From positions 2,864,001-2,928,000 of the forward strand of contig NC_015677.1 in assembly GCF_000215705.1 (NCBI RefSeq): DNA of 64,000 nucleotides, written 5' to 3'. The position numbers were made by a program, and so were the translations under genes. The DNA is from Ramlibacter tataouinensis TTB310 (GTDB lineage Bacteria > Pseudomonadota > Gammaproteobacteria > Burkholderiales > Burkholderiaceae_C). Below the pieces are notes generated by a model. That model ran no database searches and had not been told where the DNA came from. It worked only from the letters and a program-made list of their open reading frames with translations. Positions within the stretch are counted from its first letter, which is position 1. Every line of letters starts with the position of its first letter. Shown piece by piece: positions 46,581 through 54,287 of the stretch.

Positions 46581-47312
46581 ATGAACACCAACCAGATCGC
46601 CCGCATCGCCGCCCTGGTGGGCGAGCCCGCGCGCACCGGCATGCTGCTGGCGCTGATGGACGGGCGCGCGCTCACGGCGCACGAGCTGGCCGCCGCCGGG
46701 CACGTCACGCCGGCTACCGCCAGCCGGCACCTGGCGCTGCTGGTCGAGGCCGGCCTGCTGCGCCTGGAGCGGCAGGGCCGGCACCGCTATCACCGCCTGG
46801 CCTCGGCCGAGGTGGCCCGCGTGCTGGAGGGCATCATGCAGCTGGCCGCGCAGGCGGCGCCCGCGCCCCGGCGGGTGGCCACGGGTCCGCGCGATGCCGC
46901 CCTGCGGCTGGCGCGCACCTGCTACGACCACCTGGCCGGCGCCATCGCGGTGGCGATGGCCGAGAGGCTGGTCGAGGATGGCGCGGTGGTGATCGACGGC
47001 GATGCCGCGCACGTCACCGATCGGGCGGCCACCGCGCTGGCCCGGCTGGGGCTGGCGTCCGAGGCGGTGAATGCCGGCGGCCCGGGCAAGCGCCCGCACT
47101 GCCGCCCCTGCCTGGACTGGGGCGAGCGCAGGATGCACCTGGCCGGGCGGCTGGGCGCCCTGCTGTGCTCGCACTGCCTGCAGCAAGGCTGGCTGCTGCC
47201 TCAGGCCGGCAGCCGGACGCTGGCGGTCACGCCCCGCGGCGCGACGGCGCTGCGCGACTGGCTCGGCACGGCGCGCTGGGACGCCCTGCTCGATCCGGTC
47301 AGAGCAGCGTGA
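46581..47312 (+). CDS. ArsR-family regulator with cysteine-rich C-terminus
   Basis: A 243-residue regulator. The winged helix (about 5-95: [49 protein letters not shown]) is ArsR type. The long C-terminal half has a cysteine set ([12 protein letters not shown] and CSHC) that could bind a metal or redox signal, plus [13 protein letters not shown]. It diverges from the MFS/NIPSNAP pair and presumably controls it. The ATG at 46581 has no strong ribosome site; the 3' end overlaps the next gene on the opposite strand by 14 bases. Confidence 0.85.
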   Translation: MNTNQIARIAALVGEPARTGMLLALMDGRALTAHELAAAGHVTPATASRHLALLVEAGLLRLERQGRHRYHRLASAEVARVLEGIMQLAAQAAPAPRRVATGPRDAALRLARTCYDHLAGAIAVAMAERLVEDGAVVIDGDAAHVTDRAATALARLGLASEAVNAGGPGKRPHCRPCLDWGERRMHLAGRLGALLCSHCLQQGWLLPQAGSRTLAVTPRGATALRDWLGTARWDALLDPVRAA

Positions 47313-47607
47313 TGGCCTGGGCCCGCACCACCAGTTCCTGCTGCGCGAAGCGGCGGCACAGCGCCTGGCGGTAGCCGGCCCACCAGGGCGCGTCCAGCCC
47401 GTCCACCATCACCTCGTAGACCACGATGTCGTCGCGGCTCACCTGGCCCTGGTCTTGCGACCACAGCCCGGTGGCCGGGGCACGGCTGTAGGCGGTGAGG
47501 CCGCCGAATTTGTCCACCAGCTCCTGTCGCACGGGGTCGAACAGCTCGCGCCCGAAAGCCCGGCCCCGGTTGTCGTACACCGGCAGCAGGATCTGCACCA
47601 GGTGCAT
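47299..47607 (-). CDS. hypothetical protein
   Basis: A 102-residue soluble protein, [20 protein letters not shown]..., with [24 protein letters not shown] and [17 protein letters not shown]. The alternating hydrophobic pattern suggests a ferredoxin-like alpha/beta fold related to monooxygenase-type (ABM) proteins, but no family is certain. It lies seven bases downstream of the aminotransferase and probably shares its transcript. Confidence 0.75.
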   Translation of the reverse strand: MHLVQILLPVYDNRGRAFGRELFDPVRQELVDKFGGLTAYSRAPATGLWSQDQGQVSRDDIVVYEVMVDGLDAPWWAGYRQALCRRFAQQELVVRAQAITLL

Positions 47608-47614
47608 GGCGGGC

Positions 47615-48799
47615 TCAGGTCAGGACGGTGCTGGCGGTGGTCGCCGCTTTCGCCGGGGTGGCCGGCGCGCGCAGGCCGATCCGGTCCAGCGCGGCCTCGA
47701 GCTGTGCCACGGTGCGCTCCACCTGGTGCCACTTCTCCAGCCCGAACAGGCCGATGCGGAAGGTCCGGAAGTCGGCGCCCTCGTCGCACTGCAGCGGCAC
47801 GCCGGCGGCGGCCTGCAGGCCCTGCTCGATGAACTTCCGGCCGGACTGGATCTCGGGGTCGCTGGTGTAGCTGACCACCACGCCGGGGGCCTTGAAGCCC
47901 TCGGCGGCCACGCTGGGCAGGCCGCGCGACTCGAACAGGGCGCGCACCCGGCGGCCCAGCTCCTGCTGCTCGGTGCGCACCTGGGCGAAGCCGTAGGCCT
48001 GGGTCTCCTTCATGGTGTCGCGCAGGCGGGTGAGCGGGTCGGTAGGCAGGGTGGCGTGGTACATGTGGCTGCCGCCCTCGTAGGCCTCCATCACCTGCAG
48101 CCACTTCTTCAGGTCGCAGGCGAAGCTGCTGCTGGCGGTGCCGTCGATCGCCTGGCGCGCCCGCTCCCCCAGCATCACCATCGCGCAGCAGGGCGAGCTG
48201 CTCCAGCCCTTCTGCGGCGCGGAGATCAGCACGTCCACGCCGGTGGCCTGCATGTCCACCCACATCGCGCCCGAGGCGACGCAGTCCAGCACGAACAGGC
48301 CGCCCACCGCGTGCACCGCCTCGGCCACGGCCTGGAGGTAGTCGTCCGGCAGGATCATCCCGCTGGCCGTCTCCACGTGCGGCGCGAAGACCACCGCCGG
48401 CTTCTTCTCGCGGATGGCGGCGGTCACTTCGGCGATGGGCGCCGGGACCCAGGGGGCGGTGGCGCCGCCGCCCTGCTGGCGCGCCTTGAGCACCGCGTGC
48501 GAGGCGGGGATGTTCCCCATCTCGAAGATCTGCGTCCAGCGATAGCTGAACCAGCCGTTGCGCAGGACCAGCACGTCCCGGCCGCCGGCGAACTGGCGCG
48601 CCACCGCCTCCATGCCGAAGGTGCCGCTGCCCGGCACCAGCACGGCCGAACGGGCGCGGTACACCTCCTTGAGCATGGAAGAGATGTCGGTCATCACGCC
48701 CTGGAAGCGGCGCGACATGTGGTTGAGCGCACGGTCGGTGTAGACCACCGAGAACTCGAGCAGGCCGTCGGGGTCGATCTGGGGCAGCAGTCCGGGCAT
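47615..48799 (-). CDS. class V PLP aminotransferase (AGT-like)
   Basis: A 394-residue class V aminotransferase. PLP lysine in VLISAPQKGWSSSPCC; the motif VPGSGTFGMEAVARQFAG is near the N-terminus, the cofactor Asp is in FVLDCVASGAMWVD, and SYTSDPEI is in the C-terminal lobe. Most relatives act as alanine/serine-glyoxylate aminotransferases or 2-aminoethylphosphonate-type enzymes. The precise substrate is not evident. A short gap links it to the hypothetical gene downstream. Confidence 0.88.
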   Translation of the reverse strand: MPGLLPQIDPDGLLEFSVVYTDRALNHMSRRFQGVMTDISSMLKEVYRARSAVLVPGSGTFGMEAVARQFAGGRDVLVLRNGWFSYRWTQIFEMGNIPASHAVLKARQQGGGATAPWVPAPIAEVTAAIREKKPAVVFAPHVETASGMILPDDYLQAVAEAVHAVGGLFVLDCVASGAMWVDMQATGVDVLISAPQKGWSSSPCCAMVMLGERARQAIDGTASSSFACDLKKWLQVMEAYEGGSHMYHATLPTDPLTRLRDTMKETQAYGFAQVRTEQQELGRRVRALFESRGLPSVAAEGFKAPGVVVSYTSDPEIQSGRKFIEQGLQAAAGVPLQCDEGADFRTFRIGLFGLEKWHQVERTVAQLEAALDRIGLRAPATPAKAATTASTVLT

Positions 48800-48871
48800 G
48801 GTGGTGGGCAGGGCTGGAGAGGGCAGGCCAGCTTAGCACCGGCCGCCGCCGGCCGGGGGTGCTCGTGCGGA

Positions 48872-49744
48872 CTAGCCGCCGCGGGTGAGCTGCCGGGCCA
48901 CGCCGGCGATGACCGCGTTGCGCGCGCCGTCGGGCGCCTGGGTCTCGGTCAGGTACACGGCCGCGATGACGGGCGGGCGGCCCGGTGGCCAGAAGATGCC
49001 GACGTCGTTGGTGGTGCCGCGCGCGCCGCTGCCGGTCTTGCTGCCCATGCGCCAGCCCGCGGGCAGGCCGGCGCGCAGGCGCTGGCCGTTGGTGACCGTG
49101 GCTTCCATCCAGCGGCCCAGCTGCTCGCGGCTGCGCGGGGACAGGGCCTCGCCCACCAGTGCGGCACGCAGCGCCCCGGCCATGGCGCGCGGGGTGGTGG
49201 TGTCGCGCGGGTCGCCGGGCGTGGCCTCGTTGAGCTCGGGCTCCCAGCGGTCCAGCCGGGTCATTGTGTCGCCCAGGCCGCGGACATAACCCGTCAGCGC
49301 CGCGGGGCCGCCGAAGCTGCGCAGGATCAGGTTCGCGGCGGCGTTGTCGCTGGTGGCGATGGTGGCCTCGCACAGCGCCGCCAGGGTCATGCCCTCCTGG
49401 CTCCCGGCGTGCTCCCCGGTGACCGGTGAATGAGGCAGCAGGACCTCGCGGCCGAAGCGGATGCGGCGGTCCAGCCGCTCCTGCCCGGCATCCACGCGGT
49501 GCAGCACCAGCGCCCCGGCCAGCCACTTGAAGGTGCTGCACATCGGGAAGCGCTCATCCAGCCGGTGGCCGTCCAGCCGGCCGTCGGCGGTGTCGAGCAC
49601 GGCCACGCCCAGACGGCCGCCGACCGTGGCTTCCAGGTCGCGCCAACCGGCCTGCGCCTTCGCGGTCCGGGCGCAGGCCGGCAGCGCACCGGCGGCGACA
49701 GCGAGGATGGCGGCCAGCTCCAGGCCGAAACGGCGGCGCTCCAT
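48872..49744 (-). CDS. class A beta-lactamase
   Basis: A 290-residue serine beta-lactamase that hydrolyses beta-lactams in the periplasm. A signal peptide (about 1-30) precedes the active-site set: Ser70-Thr-Phe-Lys73, SDN at 132-134, WEPELNEA with the general-base glutamate and Asn (168, 172), and KTG at 236-238. All key residues are intact, so the enzyme should be functional. No LysR-type ampR gene adjoins it. Spectrum cannot be read from sequence. Its GC and codon use match the neighbourhood, so it looks like a resident chromosomal gene rather than a recent import. Confidence 0.93.
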   Translation of the reverse strand: MERRRFGLELAAILAVAAGALPACARTAKAQAGWRDLEATVGGRLGVAVLDTADGRLDGHRLDERFPMCSTFKWLAGALVLHRVDAGQERLDRRIRFGREVLLPHSPVTGEHAGSQEGMTLAALCEATIATSDNAAANLILRSFGGPAALTGYVRGLGDTMTRLDRWEPELNEATPGDPRDTTTPRAMAGALRAALVGEALSPRSREQLGRWMEATVTNGQRLRAGLPAGWRMGSKTGSGARGTTNDVGIFWPPGRPPVIAAVYLTETQAPDGARNAVIAGVARQLTRGG

Positions 49745-49746
49745 GC

Positions 49747-50001
49747 TTACTTGTAGAACGCCTCGACCTGGCCCTTGAGGGTGATCAGCAGCGGCCGGCC
49801 CTTGCGGTCCAGCGTCTTGCCGGCGGGCACCTTGATCCAGCCCTCACTGAGGCAGTACTCCTCCACGTCGAAGCGCTCCTTGCCGTTGAAGCGGATGCCG
49901 ATGTCGCGCTCGAACACGGCGGCCACGTGGTGCGGGCTGCGCGGATCGACGGACAGGCGGTCGGGCAAGGCGGGCGGGGTCGGCGTCGGTGCGTCGGTCA
50001 T
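49747..50001 (-). CDS. DUF3297 protein
   Basis: An 84-residue soluble protein: PDRLSVDPRSPHHVAAVFER, DIGIRFNGKERFDVEEYCLS, EGWIKVPAGKTLDRKGRPL, ending in LKGQVEAFYK. These blocks match DUF3297 closely. Function unknown, often described as glutathione peroxidase-like only by annotation transfer. The ATG at 50001 is preferred over 50025. Its stop lies two bases before the beta-lactamase start on the same strand. Confidence 0.9.
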   Translation of the reverse strand: MTDAPTPTPPALPDRLSVDPRSPHHVAAVFERDIGIRFNGKERFDVEEYCLSEGWIKVPAGKTLDRKGRPLLITLKGQVEAFYK

Positions 50002-50074
50002 GGGGCAAGAGGGGGAGGCGAACAACGGCCACCATTGTCCCGCATGTGGCCGCCCGGGCCGCGCTCCGCGTGCC

Positions 50075-50500
50075 CTACAAGGCCGGCGACTGCAGGCTTC
50101 CCACCATCCAGGGGGTGCCGAAACGGTCCGTCAGCATGCCGAAACCGTCGGCCCAGAAAGTCTTGCCGAAGGGCATGGTGACCTGGCCGCCTTCGGCCAG
50201 GGCGTCGAATGTCTTGCGTGCTTCCGGCGCCGTGGCGTAGTTGAGCGAAACCGAGAAGCCGGCCATGGGCTGGTGCGGCATGCCGGGCGGCAGGTCCGAG
50301 GCCATCAGCCGGCGGCCGTCGAGCAGCAGGCTGGCATGCATGATCAGGTGCTTGTTGCGCTCGTTCGTGCCCGGCATGGGGTCGGGCGACTGGCCGAAGG
50401 TCATCATCGTCTCCAGCTGGGCGCCCAGCGTGCGCTCGTAGAAGCGCATCGCATCGGCGCAGTTGCCATTGAAGAACAGGTAGCTGTCGAGCTGAGGCAT
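50075..50500 (-). CDS. VOC-family protein (PhnB/YjdN-like)
   Basis: A 141-residue vicinal oxygen chelate protein: MPQLDSYLFFNGNCADAMRF, YERTLGAQLETMMTFGQSPD, LIMHASLLLDGRRLMASDLP, VTMPFGKTFWADGFGMLTDRFGTPWMV. This is the PhnB/3-demethylubiquinone-like VOC sub-family, without the full glyoxalase metal-ligand set. Substrate unknown. It is probably monocistronic. Confidence 0.88.
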   Translation of the reverse strand: MPQLDSYLFFNGNCADAMRFYERTLGAQLETMMTFGQSPDPMPGTNERNKHLIMHASLLLDGRRLMASDLPPGMPHQPMAGFSVSLNYATAPEARKTFDALAEGGQVTMPFGKTFWADGFGMLTDRFGTPWMVGSLQSPAL

Positions 50501-50595
50501 GGCGGTCTCCGGTGGGTTGAGGTAGGGGCGGACGTCCCGTCCCTACCCTACGACGGACGCAGCTGCCTGGAATCGACAACAACCCGATGCGGACC

Positions 50596-51594
50596 CTAGC
50601 GCCCACGCACCATGGCCATCACCTTGCCCACGTCCAGGGTGCGGGCCTGCTGCTGCATGGCCGGCAGGTAGCGGCCCTGGATCTGCTGGGCCTCGTTGGT
50701 GATGCTGGCATAGGTCTCCTTGAGCATCTGCGTGGAGAGCTGGCGGCCGCCGGCGTAGTAGCGCTTGGCCACATGGCCCAGGGCGTAGGTGGCGGCGAAG
50801 CTCATGCCGCTGCTCACCGCCTGCCTTCCCAGGCCGCCCAGCAGACCGCCGCCGGCGCGGCCCAGCAGGCCGCCCAGCAGCTTGCGGCCGGCCTGCTCCA
50901 GGTACTGCGAGGTCAGGCCCACGCCCACCGTGGCCAGGAAGTCCTTGATGTGGCCCTTGTCCAGTTCGTAGCCGTAGGCCTGGCCGATCCGCCACACCAG
51001 CCGCATCTGCAGCGGGATGATGGCCATGGTGGACAAGGTCTCGGGCAGCAGCTCCAGCGCGCCGTTGGTGATGGCGGCGTTCAGGATGGCCTGGTCCAGC
51101 TCGGTCTCGTTCACGGCGGGCTGCCTGACCGTCGTGGAGGTGGCCGCAGCGGCAGCCACCGCGGGTGTGACCACCGGCGTGGAGGTGCTCACCGGTGCCG
51201 GCAGGGGCCCGCCCAATGGCGCCTCGGCCAGGGCTTCGGCGTCCTCGGTGAAGTGCTGGGCCACCCCCTGGTCCAGGCCCAGCGCGCGGCGCACCTCGGC
51301 CAGAAACCGCTGCTCGGGGACGGACTGCGCGCCGTCGGCGTCGCACACGCACACGGCCATCTCGTAGGCCAGCAGGCGCGAATCGGGGCTGGTCAGCTGC
51401 GCCGCCACGCCGGGGACGTCGATGCGTTTCATCAGCACGTCCTGCACCAGCGTGGGCAGGTGCACGCCGTCGGACTGCGACAGCGCCTCGGCGATGCGCC
51501 TGACCTCGGCGCGCTCGCGCTCGTGCTTGTCGCCGTCGACGAAGGCGGCCAGCAGGCTGAGGGAGACGATGGCTCGGGTTTCGGTCTCGGTCAC
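50596..51594 (-). CDS. TerB-domain and DUF697-like membrane-associated protein
   Basis: A 332-residue protein with two parts. The N-terminal TerB-like helical domain (about 5-105) contains AFVDGDKHERERAEVRRIAE and VCVCDADGAQSVPEQRFLAEV. A low-complexity Thr/Pro/Ala linker (about 115-160) follows. The C-terminal part from about 165 resembles DUF697/YcjF (MRLVWRIGQAYGYELDKGHIKDFL, glycine-rich LGGLLGRAGGGLLGGLGRQA). The start is GTG 51594 with AAAGGA six bases upstream. TerB domains occur in tellurite and stress systems, but no other ter gene is nearby. It diverges from the HTH-MNT gene. Confidence 0.82.
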   Translation of the reverse strand: MTETETRAIVSLSLLAAFVDGDKHERERAEVRRIAEALSQSDGVHLPTLVQDVLMKRIDVPGVAAQLTSPDSRLLAYEMAVCVCDADGAQSVPEQRFLAEVRRALGLDQGVAQHFTEDAEALAEAPLGGPLPAPVSTSTPVVTPAVAAAAATSTTVRQPAVNETELDQAILNAAITNGALELLPETLSTMAIIPLQMRLVWRIGQAYGYELDKGHIKDFLATVGVGLTSQYLEQAGRKLLGGLLGRAGGGLLGGLGRQAVSSGMSFAATYALGHVAKRYYAGGRQLSTQMLKETYASITNEAQQIQGRYLPAMQQQARTLDVGKVMAMVRGR

Positions 51595-51695
51595 GGCGTG
51601 TCCTTTCTCTGGCGATGCAAACGGGAGCGCCGACAATTGGGTGAGGTGCTTCGACAAAGGTTCCGCTGACCACACCTCCTCAACGAAACCCATAC

Positions 51696-51722
51696 TGGGT
51701 ATCATCAACCCCGAAATGGGTA
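51696..51722. promoter_or_regulatory. possible autoregulatory operator of the HTH-MNT gene
   Basis: TGGGTA at 51696-51701 and again at 51717-51722, exactly 21 bases apart (about two helical turns); the second copy overlaps the ATG at 51716. Toxin-antitoxin-like genes usually autoregulate through such sites. The repeat is seen; the role is inferred. Confidence 0.35.
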
Positions 51723-52330
51723 CAAAAAAATCCGCCTCCACTTCCATCAACTTGGCCGACGCACTCTTTCCCAAGGTGCGGCAACGCGTCCTGGGTCTCC
51801 TTTACGGCAATCCCTCCCGCAGTTTCTTTGCCAACGAGGTGATTGCGCTGGCGCAGTCGGGCACGGGTGCCGTCCAGCGGGAGTTGGCCGACCTGTCGGC
51901 CGCAGGCCTTCTCAGGGTCACCGCCATCGGCAATCAAAAGCACTACCAAGCCAATGCGGAAGCGCCCGTCTTCGCCGAGCTGCGTGGGCTAGTGCTCAAG
52001 ACATCCGGATTGGCTGATGTACTACGGAATGCATTGGTGCCTTTAGCGGGGCAGATCCACGCCGCATTCGTCTACGGATCCATTGCCAAACAGCAGGACA
52101 CCGCCACCAGCGACGTGGATGTGATGATCATCAGCGACAGTCTTGGTTATGGAGAGCTCTTCGGCATTCTGGAGGGCACGGCCGGCGGATTGGGCCGCAA
52201 GATCAACCCAACCTTGTACAGCCAGGCGGAGCTGTCCAAACGCATCGAGCAGGACAACAGCTTCGTCACGCGCGTGCTCAAGCAGCCCAAGCTGTGGCTG
52301 CTGGGATCTGAGGAGACTCTGAATGGCTGA
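51716..52330 (+). CDS. winged-helix/MNT nucleotidyltransferase fusion
   Basis: A 204-residue protein. An N-terminal winged helix (about 15-90: FPKVRQRVLGLLYGNPSRSF, VQRELADLSAAGLLRV) is fused to a minimal nucleotidyltransferase (MNT) domain with the motif FVYGSIAKQQDTATSDVDVM (GS followed by DxD). Paired MNT and HEPN genes form toxin-antitoxin modules in which the MNT enzyme can nucleotidylate the HEPN partner. Here the HEPN gene overlaps by eight bases. The DNA-binding domain suggests it also autoregulates. The start is placed at ATG 51716; base composition is somewhat less GC-rich than neighbours. Confidence 0.83.
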   Translation: MGTKKSASTSINLADALFPKVRQRVLGLLYGNPSRSFFANEVIALAQSGTGAVQRELADLSAAGLLRVTAIGNQKHYQANAEAPVFAELRGLVLKTSGLADVLRNALVPLAGQIHAAFVYGSIAKQQDTATSDVDVMIISDSLGYGELFGILEGTAGGLGRKINPTLYSQAELSKRIEQDNSFVTRVLKQPKLWLLGSEETLNG

Positions 52331-52730
52331 TCCACTGAGCAATTTGGCAGGCCCTGGCAAATCGCTTCGAACCGAGCCGCCCGATGAAAAGGAAATTGCG
52401 GGCCTGCAGCGCACCGGGCGGGCACGGCTGAATGATGCGCGCAATCCCGTGCTGGCTCTGGAAAGCCGCTTCGACCTGGCGTACAACGCGGCGCACGCGC
52501 TGAGCCTTGCGGCATTGAGGCGCAAGGGCTTCCGGCCAGCCAACAGGTACATCGTCTTCCAGGTACTGCCTCATACCCTGGGTCTTGGTGTCGAAGTCTG
52601 GCGTGTCCTGGACAAGTGCCACGGCATGCGCAACTCGGGCGAGTACGAAGGTGAACTCGATATCGATGAGCGGCTTGTGATTGACCTCATCAAGGCAGCC
52701 GAAGCTGTGGCAAACGCCTTGCCACAATAG
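52323..52730 (+). CDS. HEPN-domain protein, partner of HTH-MNT
   Basis: A 135-residue protein. A disordered N-terminus (about 1-30) precedes a HEPN four-helix domain: ESRFDLAYNAAHALSLAALR, then RYIVFQVLPHTLGLG and CHGMRNSGEYEG. The canonical Rx4-6H ribonuclease motif is not seen at the expected place (RNSGEY instead), so it may be a non-catalytic partner or a variant of the HEPN/MNT type. It overlaps the HTH-MNT gene by eight bases, so the two are coupled. The array of hairpin repeats begins 62 bases downstream. Confidence 0.8.
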   Translation: MADPLSNLAGPGKSLRTEPPDEKEIAGLQRTGRARLNDARNPVLALESRFDLAYNAAHALSLAALRRKGFRPANRYIVFQVLPHTLGLGVEVWRVLDKCHGMRNSGEYEGELDIDERLVIDLIKAAEAVANALPQ

Positions 52731-52792
52731 CAGAGGCTCTTACCGGCCGAGAGGAAAGTATTTTTAGGGAATCATTCCTCGTCATACGGGAC

Positions 52793-53175
52793 GAGCGCGC
52801 CCCTGTTCGCGGAGAAAGTCTCCCTTCGGTAAGACTCTTACCAAACCTAAGGAGGAGCGCGCTTCCCCTCGTTCGCGAGAAAGTCTCCCCCGGGAGCCGG
52901 CTCCCCGGCTCGGGTCGTGAGCGTGCTTCCCCCGTTCGCGGGGGGAAGTCTTCCAAGCACAAATCTGGGAGACTCTCCCCACAGAGCGTGCGCCCCCATC
53001 GTTCGGGAAGACGGTCTTATTCGGGAAGACTGTCTTCCGGGGGACAGTGTCCCCCGCTGTTTCTTTGTGGGAGGACGTCTCCTCATTCGGGAAGACTGTC
53101 TTCCAAACCTAGAGCGTACGCTCCATCGTTCGGGGAGACGTCTCCCCGCAGCGCTCGCCCTGGGTTCCGGTCCTA
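52793..53175. repeat. tandem array of about six hairpin-forming 62-66-bp units
   Basis: This 482-base gap between the HEPN gene and the CvpA-CAP gene contains a degenerate tandem repeat. Units begin at 52793, 52855, 52919, 52984, about 53046, and 53112, each opening GAGCGYGC or a variant (period 62, 64, 65, 62, 66). Each has a C-run/GTTCG/G-run hairpin and a second hairpin of the type GGAAGACTGTCTTCC (53024-53038, 53090-53104). Others are GGGGGACAGTGTCCCCC (53039-53055) and CGGGGAGACGTCTCCCCG (53131-53148). CAAACCTA ends units one and five. No coding frame is credible; no spacers as in CRISPR. Confidence 0.8.
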
Positions 53176-53212
53176 CGCCCGCGCCCAGCACGGCTGTCGA
53201 TACTCGGCGGCC

Positions 53213-54184
53213 ATGGACTGGACCATCCTCAACCCCATCGACTGGGGCCTGCTGGCCGTGGTGCTGCTCAGCGCCGTCGGCGGCTGGCGCTGGGGCTTCA
53301 TCACCTCCACCCTGCACCTGCTCACCCTGGCGGCCAGCCTGGTGATCGCCTTCCTGGCCTACCCCTGGCCGGCGGCCTGGATGCAGGCGCACTGGCCGGC
53401 GCTGGACGTCTGGCTGCAGCCCATCAGCTTCGTGCTGTGCTTCGTGCTGGCGCACCTGGCGCTGGGCGCCGGGGTGGTGCGGATCGCCCGCGCGCTTCCG
53501 CCGCAGGCGCACCGGCACGGCCTCAACCGGCTGCTGGGCCTGCTGCCCGGCACGGCAAACGGGCTCATCAACGCCACGGTGGTTGCGCTGCTGCTGCTCA
53601 CGCTGCCGCTGATGGAGGGCCTGAGCCGCATGGCGCGCGAGAGCGCGTTCGCCAACCTGCTGTCGGAACCGGCGCAGGCGATCGAGGCGCGCCTGTCGCC
53701 CATCTTCGACCCGGCGATCCGCCGCAGCCTGCAATCGGTGACCGTGGACCCGGCGACGCGGCAGCGGGTCGACCTGCCGTTCCGCGTGACCGACGCGCGG
53801 CCGCGGCCCGACCTGGAGGCGCGCATGCTGGAGATGGTCAACGCCGAGCGCGCCGCGCACGGGCTGACGCCGCTCAAGGCCGACCCGGAAGTGGTCGGCG
53901 TCGCGCGCGACCACAGCCGCGACATGTTCGGGCGCGGCTACTTCTCGCATGTCACGCCCGAGGGCGCGACGGTGGGCGACCGCATGCGCCGCGCGAACGT
54001 GCGCTACCTGCTGGCCGGCGAGAACCTGGCGCTGGCGCAGACGCTGCAGGTCGCGCACGCCGGCCTGATGAACTCGCCCGGCCACCGCGCCAACATCCTG
54101 CGCCCGCAGTTCGGCCGCCTGGGCATCGGCGTGCTGGACGGCGGCGCGCGCGGGCTGATGGTGACGCAGAACTTCCGCAACTGA
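53213..54184 (+). CDS. CvpA-family membrane protein fused to CAP domain
   Basis: A 323-residue fusion. The N-terminal part (about 1-165) is CvpA-like with four hydrophobic helices (NPIDWGLLAVVLLSAVGGWR, WGFITSTLHLLTLAASLVIA). The C-terminal part (about 200-323) is a CAP/SCP domain: MLEMVNAERAAHGLTPLKAD, RDHSRDMFGRGYFSHVTPEG, GENLALAQTLQ, MNSPGHRANILRPQFGRLGI. Bacterial CAP proteins are usually secreted, so the CAP half should face the periplasm. Function unknown. The ATG 53213 lacks a strong ribosome site, and the gene begins directly after the repeat array. Confidence 0.87.
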   Translation: MDWTILNPIDWGLLAVVLLSAVGGWRWGFITSTLHLLTLAASLVIAFLAYPWPAAWMQAHWPALDVWLQPISFVLCFVLAHLALGAGVVRIARALPPQAHRHGLNRLLGLLPGTANGLINATVVALLLLTLPLMEGLSRMARESAFANLLSEPAQAIEARLSPIFDPAIRRSLQSVTVDPATRQRVDLPFRVTDARPRPDLEARMLEMVNAERAAHGLTPLKADPEVVGVARDHSRDMFGRGYFSHVTPEGATVGDRMRRANVRYLLAGENLALAQTLQVAHAGLMNSPGHRANILRPQFGRLGIGVLDGGARGLMVTQNFRN

Positions 54185-54216
54185 AACAAGGCGCGGGCAC
54201 GCGCCGGGCAACCGCA

Positions 54217-54260
54217 CCGTCCTACAAACGGCCGAGGCCGGCCGATGGGAGATTGCCGCC
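54217..54260 (+). repeat. dispersed 44-base intergenic repeat, copy 1
   Basis: Begins CCGTCCTACAAACGGCCGAG and ends GGGAGATTGCCGCC. It matches 39 of 44 positions with 55970-56013. Both copies lie just upstream of a gene start (here 28 bases before ATG 54288) in the same orientation. Confidence 0.75.
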
Positions 54261-54287
54261 TTCCAGCCCAAGAAGGACGAACACCCC

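Noticed and set aside
52793..53175. CRISPR-like array
   Set aside because: Units are contiguous and degenerate with no unique spacers of constant length and no cas gene nearby.
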